A stretch of 46,497 bases of DNA from Fusobacterium sp. IOR10 (GTDB taxonomy: Bacteria > Fusobacteriota > Fusobacteriia > Fusobacteriales > Fusobacteriaceae): positions 1-46,497 of the forward strand of contig NZ_WJWY01000015.1 in NCBI RefSeq assembly GCF_010367435.1. Reading direction: 5' to 3'. The position numbers and the translations under genes are program-made. This document shows positions 41,971-46,497 of the stretch, piece by piece (position 1 is the stretch's first letter; every line of letters begins with the position of its first letter). Below the pieces are notes generated by a model. The model was not told where the DNA came from. It saw only the letters and a program-made list of their open reading frames with translations, and made no database searches.

Positions 41971-44732
41971 ATTTTAATCTAACCAATGTGGAATGATGCT
42001 TATTTTCAATAGCAGCTTCAATAACTAAATCGCAATATTTTAATCTAACCAATGTGGAATGATGCTATCTGTAACTAGATACAAAGAATAATCTATATCC
42101 TTTTTATTTTAATCTAACCAATGTGGAATGATGCTTAAGAAGCTATTATTGTTAATATTCCAGCTATTCTAGTATTTTAATCTAACCAATGTGGAATGAT
42201 GCTTACGGAATACATATATTCCTCGTCTATTGTTTCCAAAAATTTTAATCTAACCAATGTGGAATGATGCTTTTTTTCTTGGTCAGCTTTAGTTTTTGGT
42301 TCAACTGCAAATTTTAATCTAACCAATGTGGAATGATGCTACTCTTTTGTATTTTACTGATTGAGTAAATATAGGAAATTTTAATCTAACCAATGTGGAA
42401 TGATGCTTCAAAACATTATACCTCATATAATTTTAAAATTCAAATTTTAATCTAACCAATGTGGAATGATGAAACAGGAACAGTTTTTCTAAATGCTGGC
42501 GATACTTATATTTTAATCTAACCAATGTGGAATGATGAACTTGTATTTTACCCCTTCGCGTTCTTCTGTGTTTAGGATTTTAATCTAACCAATGTGGAAT
42601 GATGTGTTCTTTTGGAATTATTATCCCTTTTGATGTTCCTACATTTTAATCTAACCAATGTGGAATGATGTGGTACAGTAGAGGGAATATTATATATACT
42701 CTCTCTTTAATTTTAATCTAACCAATGTGGAATGATGTGCATGTTCAGGTCTAGGCTTTATTTTAGCTGCTCCTGAATTTTAATCTAACCAATGTGGAAT
42801 GATGTGCAATTTGATATTCAAGCATCACAAACAGATCCTGATGCAATTTTAATCTAACCAATGTGGAATGATGTGAAATGTATGAGCATATTAAAAAAGT
42901 AGAAAGAGAATTTTAATCTAACCAATGTGGAATGATGTACGAGAGGTAACTGAATGTCTAACTAAATATATTGTAATTTTAATCTAACCAATGTGGAATG
43001 TAAATAAGAATTGAAATTGAATCTTTAAATAAAAAAATAATTTTAATCTAACCAATGTGGAATGTAAATATCTTTTAAAAAATCTTCAAAAGCCATTATA
43101 TCGCTATTTTAATCTAACCAATGTGGAATGTAAATTCCAAAGCCACATGTTCAGGTCTAGGCTTTATTTTAGATTTTAATCTAACCAATGTGGAATGTAA
43201 ATGTTAGAAATGCAACAGCAGGTTGAGAAAGCTGGAATTTTAATCTAACCAATGTGGAATGTAAATATGTTATGCAAAAAAAGGCTACACTTTGGGGAGA
43301 AGAAATTTTAATCTAACCAATGTGGAATGTAAATATCATTGTTTTTATGTATGATTTAGTGACTGTTTTTATTTTAATCTAACCAATGTGGAATGTAAAT
43401 AGAGATAATATTAAATGTAAGAGATATCGAGATTAGATTTTAATCTAACCAATGTGGAATGTAAATTTTAAATTCAGAGTACAAATAGTAAAAAATGAAG
43501 AGGGATTTTAATCTAACCAATGTGGAATGTAAATATCGAACAAGTTTTAAAGAATGTCTTGGAAGACAGAATTTTAATCTAACCAATGTGGAATGTAAAT
43601 TCGTTCTATGGAAATATTTTTCTGCATCTTCTTTTCATTTTAATCTAACCAATGTGGAATGTAAATGTGTCACTACTTTCTGCATCAAATGTCACTACTT
43701 CAATTTTAATCTAACCAATGTGGAATGTAAATAGAGTTTTAGATTGATACACTAGAAAGCTCCTTGTGATTTTAATCTAACCAATGTGGAATGTAAATAG
43801 CTTTTTTTATTTGGTCCAGCGTCATCAATTCTGTGATTTTAATCTAACCAATGTGGAATGTAAATCCGTTAACTTGAGTATCGAATAATTTAAATCTTGC
43901 ATTTTAATCTAACCAATGTGGAATGTAAATATTTCAAGTTAAAAAATAATTTGGAATGGTTTGAATGGAAATTTTAATCTAACCAATGTGGAATGTAAAT
44001 TGATTTTTGCCATACCCTTTACGGTTAGTGTTTCCGACATTTTAATCTAACCAATGTGGAATGTAAATGCATTTATATTTTCTTCTAGTATATCACTCAC
44101 ATAGTTATTTTAATCTAACCAATGTGGAATGTAAATGTGTAATGAATTAAAATTATCTGGACTTGTCAACAAATTTTAATCTAACCAATGTGGAATGTAA
44201 ATATTCTTTTAAATTTCCCAAATAAACTAAGCTTCCAATTTTAATCTAACCAATGTGGAATGTAAATTTCTTTAAAGAACTTTTCACTAATCAACGAAGA
44301 ATTTATTTTAATCTAACCAATGTGGAATGTAAATCGAACCATATATTTTATAAATGATAGATTTTAGTTTACATTTTAATCTAACCAGTGTGGAATGTAA
44401 ATTTTGGTACACTATGTTCTATATCATCACACATCGTGTTTTAATCTAACCAGTGTGGAATGTAAATATATTAATTTGATTTTTCTATCTTTTATAATTT
44501 TTTCTTTTAATCTAACCAGTGTGGAATGTAAATAAAAAAGATTAATTTGTGGAAACATTCTTTGAATGCTTTTAATCTAACCAGTGTGGAATGTAAATTA
44601 TCAAATCCCTACTCGTTCACGAAATATTCAACAATTCTTTTAATCTAACCAATGTGGAATGTAAATGAAAGATATGAAGCTGGAAGTCCAAATTTAGTTG
44701 GATTTTTAATCTAACCAATGTGGAATATTAAT
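41971..44732 (+). CRISPR. Type I-B CRISPR array, 42 repeats and 41 spacers
   Basis: The 30-nt repeat starts ATTTTAATCTAACC and continues AATGTGGAATG (25 constant bases), then five bases that vary by block. These are ATGCT in repeats 1-7, ATGAA in 8-9, ATGTG in 10-14, ATGTA in 15 and TAAAT in 16-41. The last repeat (44703-44732) is degenerate (ends ATTAAT). Repeats 37-40 have CCAGTG for CCAATG, and 38-41 start G or C. Spacers are 34-40 nt, mostly 36-38, and no two are identical. The leader lies at the cas2 end, so block order runs from new to old. Spacers 12 and 18 share 27 nt. Many spacers read as open coding sequence. Confidence 0.98.
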
Positions 44733-44745
44733 ATGAAAAATATAG

Positions 44746-44815
44746 AAGACGCCTAATTATTTATTAATTAAATTGACAGATTGTCAGTTAATAGAAAAAA
44801 TAGACGTCTTTTATA
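44746..44815 (+). terminator. Hairpin ending the CRISPR transcript
   Basis: Outer stem AAGACG (44746-44751) with CGTCTT (44805-44810); an inner imperfect stem pairs TTGACA with TGTCA around 44773-44786 and extends through ATTAA/TTAAT. T-rich tail follows. Probably the array terminator. Confidence 0.65.
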
Positions 44816-44898
44816 TTTTAAGAATATTTTTGACTTGGAAAAAACAAATATAAATGGTAAACTTAAGGATAATAAGTGAAATAGAAAAGGAGATATTA

Positions 44899-46406
44899 AT
44901 GGGTCTTATATCTAATAAAAATATAGATACAAATATGTATAATAATTTAAAAAATCATATTAATTCTTCAGATGAAATATATATGAGTGTTTCCTTTGTT
45001 AGAGATAGTGGATTAAAGCTTATAATTAATGATCTAAAAAGAGCTAAAAAACAAGGAAAGAAAATAAAAATATTAACTAGTGATTATCTTAACATAACAG
45101 AGCCAAATGCTTTATATAGACTTTTACAATTGGAAGATACAAAAATATTTAAAAACAATAAAAACATAAGTTTTCACCCTAAAGCATATATTTTTAAAAA
45201 TAATGCAACTAAAAAAGTAGATATATATATCGGTTCATCAAATATATCTAGATCAGCTTTAACTGATGGTATAGAGTGGAATCATCACATAAATAAAGAT
45301 TTTTCAGATAGTGAAATAAAGGATATTATAAGCTCTTTTAATGAACTTTATGAAGAATCTAGTTTTAATTTAACTATTGAATGGTTAAGAGAATATGAAA
45401 AAAGATATAAAAAACCTGAATTGGAATATAGAGATGTAAATAATAAGGTAAGCGTTATAGAACCAATAAGATTTCAAATTCCAGCTTTGTACGAATTATC
45501 TTTAACAAGAGAGGAAGGTTATGATAAAGGATTAGTAATAGTTGCTACAGGTCTTGGGAAAACTTATTTAGCAATATTTGACTCCATGAATTATAAAAAA
45601 GTTTTGTTTGTAGTACATAGAGAAGAAATTCTTAATCAAGCAAAAAATTCCTTTGAGAAAATTTATGGAAACAAAAAAACATATGGATTTTTTAATGGAA
45701 GCAAAAAGAAGTAAAAGCAGATATAACATTTGCAAGTATAGCAACTATTGGTAAAAAAGAATATTTAAATGAATCTTATTTTTCTAAAAAGCATTTTGAT
45801 TATATTGTTATAGATGAGGTTCATCATGGTACAGGTAAAAATTATCAGAGTCTATTAAATTATTTTGAGCCCAAATTTCTCTTAGGACTTACTGCTACTC
45901 CAGAAAGAAGTGATAACGGAGATATTTATAAAATTTGTGATTACAATATAGTTTATGAATGTAATTTTATAATAGGTATAAATAAAGGTTGGTTATCCCC
46001 ATTTGAATACTTTGGTATTTATGATAATGTTGACTATTCTAACATTCCTTGGAGAAGTGGAAAATATGATTTAAAAGAACTTGAAAATGCTTTAATAGTT
46101 GAAGAAAGAGCAAACTTAGTATACAAAAAATATTCATATTATAAAAAGAAAAGATCAATTGCTTTTTGTGCAAGTATAAAGCATGCAGAATATATGAATA
46201 AATTTTTTAAGGAAAAAGGTGTTAAAACAGTTGTTTTAACAGGAAATAATACAAATGAAAAAAGAAAAAAAGAAATTCAAAATTTAAAAGATGGGAAAAT
46301 AGATACTATATTTGTAGTTGATATATTTAATGAAGGAATTGACATACCAGCTATAGATACAATTTTATTGGGTTCTTTGTCAACTGGTGTTGGTGGAGAA
46401 AAATAA
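44899..46406 (+). pseudogene. PLD-nuclease/DEAD-box helicase defence gene, frameshifted and 3'-truncated
   Basis: The first part (to 45714) encodes an N-terminal phospholipase D-type domain with SFHPKAYIFKNN and YIGSSNISRSAL, then helicase motif I (ATGLGKTYLAI). It shifts frame in the A5 run at about 45703-45707; adding one A restores KKEVKADITFASIATIG. The downstream part has motif II DEVHHG and GLTATPER. It ends at 46406 in TILLGSLSTGVGGEK, before the expected QxLGRGLR motif VI and the C-terminal DUF3427-type region, so the 3' end is lost. The family is a COG3886/COG1061-like restriction or defence protein. The ATG at 44899 has AAAGGAG; an upstream ATG at 44854 has no ribosome binding site. 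Confidence 0.8.
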
Positions 46407-46426
46407 AAAAATAAATAATGTTTTTG

Positions 46427-46457
46427 TTCCTTCAGCTTTATGCTGAAGGAATTTTTA
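46427..46457 (+). terminator. Terminator after the helicase relic
   Basis: TTCCTTCAGC (46427-46436) and GCTGAAGGAA (46442-46451) form a perfect 10-bp stem with loop TTTAT, followed by T residues. Nothing further is seen to the end of the window. Confidence 0.88.
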
Positions 46458-46497
46458 TTTTTGTTAAATTGCTATAAATTAAAATTCTATTTCTTAA

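Noticed and set aside
43495-43734. 79-aa open frame with repeated NLTNVECK segments
   Set aside because: It is the CRISPR repeat translated in one frame; the repetition comes from the array and no ribosome binding site precedes it.
1-46497. tRNA, rRNA, insertion sequences or transposase genes
   Set aside because: None was recognised on either strand by eye; a tRNA search program could still find something I missed, but the intergenic gaps show no cloverleaf or CCA-ending candidate.

Overview
The window is an AT-rich bacterial chromosome segment with nearly every gene on the + strand. Gene content points to the Fusobacteriota (Fusobacterium/Cetobacterium-like): a poly-gamma-glutamate locus of the capB/capC/pgsW kind, [FeFe]-hydrogenase maturase hydG, a pnp-rimO-pgsA-yggT-rsmH housekeeping block and a type I-B CRISPR-Cas system. 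The genus is an inference from gene families and base composition; there is no rRNA or tRNA here to confirm it.

Layout. (1) 1-6535: a complete trp operon, trpE-G-D-C-F-B-A, preceded by a terminator hairpin that suggests attenuation. (2) 6557-7753: a membrane PAS-GGDEF diguanylate cyclase. (3) 7785-9723: promoter, an unassigned leader ending in a terminator, a TM1266-type small protein and hydG. (4) 9741-12246: promoter, a preQ1-I riboswitch with terminator, a radical SAM protein (QueL-like candidate), a queuosine-precursor transporter (YhhQ/QPTR) and a TPR protein. (5) 12287-19471: pnp with a long 5'-UTR hairpin, rimO, pgsA, yggT, rsmH, an FtsL-like small membrane protein and an RlmD/TrmA-type RNA methyltransferase. 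(6) 19511-22193: GNAT-like protein, membrane histidine kinase and DcuR/CitB-like response regulator. (7) 22404-29822: a poly-gamma-glutamate locus with gamma-glutamyltranspeptidase, an exported protein, a DctM-like permease, a previously uncalled 47-aa membrane protein, an exported zinc carboxypeptidase/desuccinylase-like enzyme, capB, capC and pgsW. (8) 30155-32195: ProV/ProW osmolyte ABC transporter without a binding-protein gene.

(9) 32331-33584 is the relic of a plasmid- or phage-type replicon. Two sets of 9-bp tandem repeats precede an initiator-like gene that is broken by two in-frame stops. Inside the gene are five TGTCCAA-type iterons at an exact 22-bp period. (10) 33581-44815 is a type I-B (Cst/Tneap-like) CRISPR-Cas locus: cas6-cas8-cas7-cas5-cas3-cas4-cas1-cas2, an internal Cas11 start inside cas8, a leader with GTCGAC inverted repeats, and an array of 42 repeats and 41 spacers. 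(11) 44899-46406 is a frameshifted, 3'-truncated PLD-nuclease/helicase defence gene.

The most interesting signals are in the CRISPR array. The last five bases of the 30-nt repeat change in ordered blocks from the old to the new end (TAAAT, ATGTA, ATGTG, ATGAA, ATGCT), which rewrites the crRNA 5' handle. Spacers 12 and 18 overlap by 27 nt on one target, so the base triplet 5' of protospacer 12 (CCA) can be read from the array itself. The iteron-bearing initiator relic beside the cas promoter and the integrated poly-gamma-glutamate locus are the next most notable.
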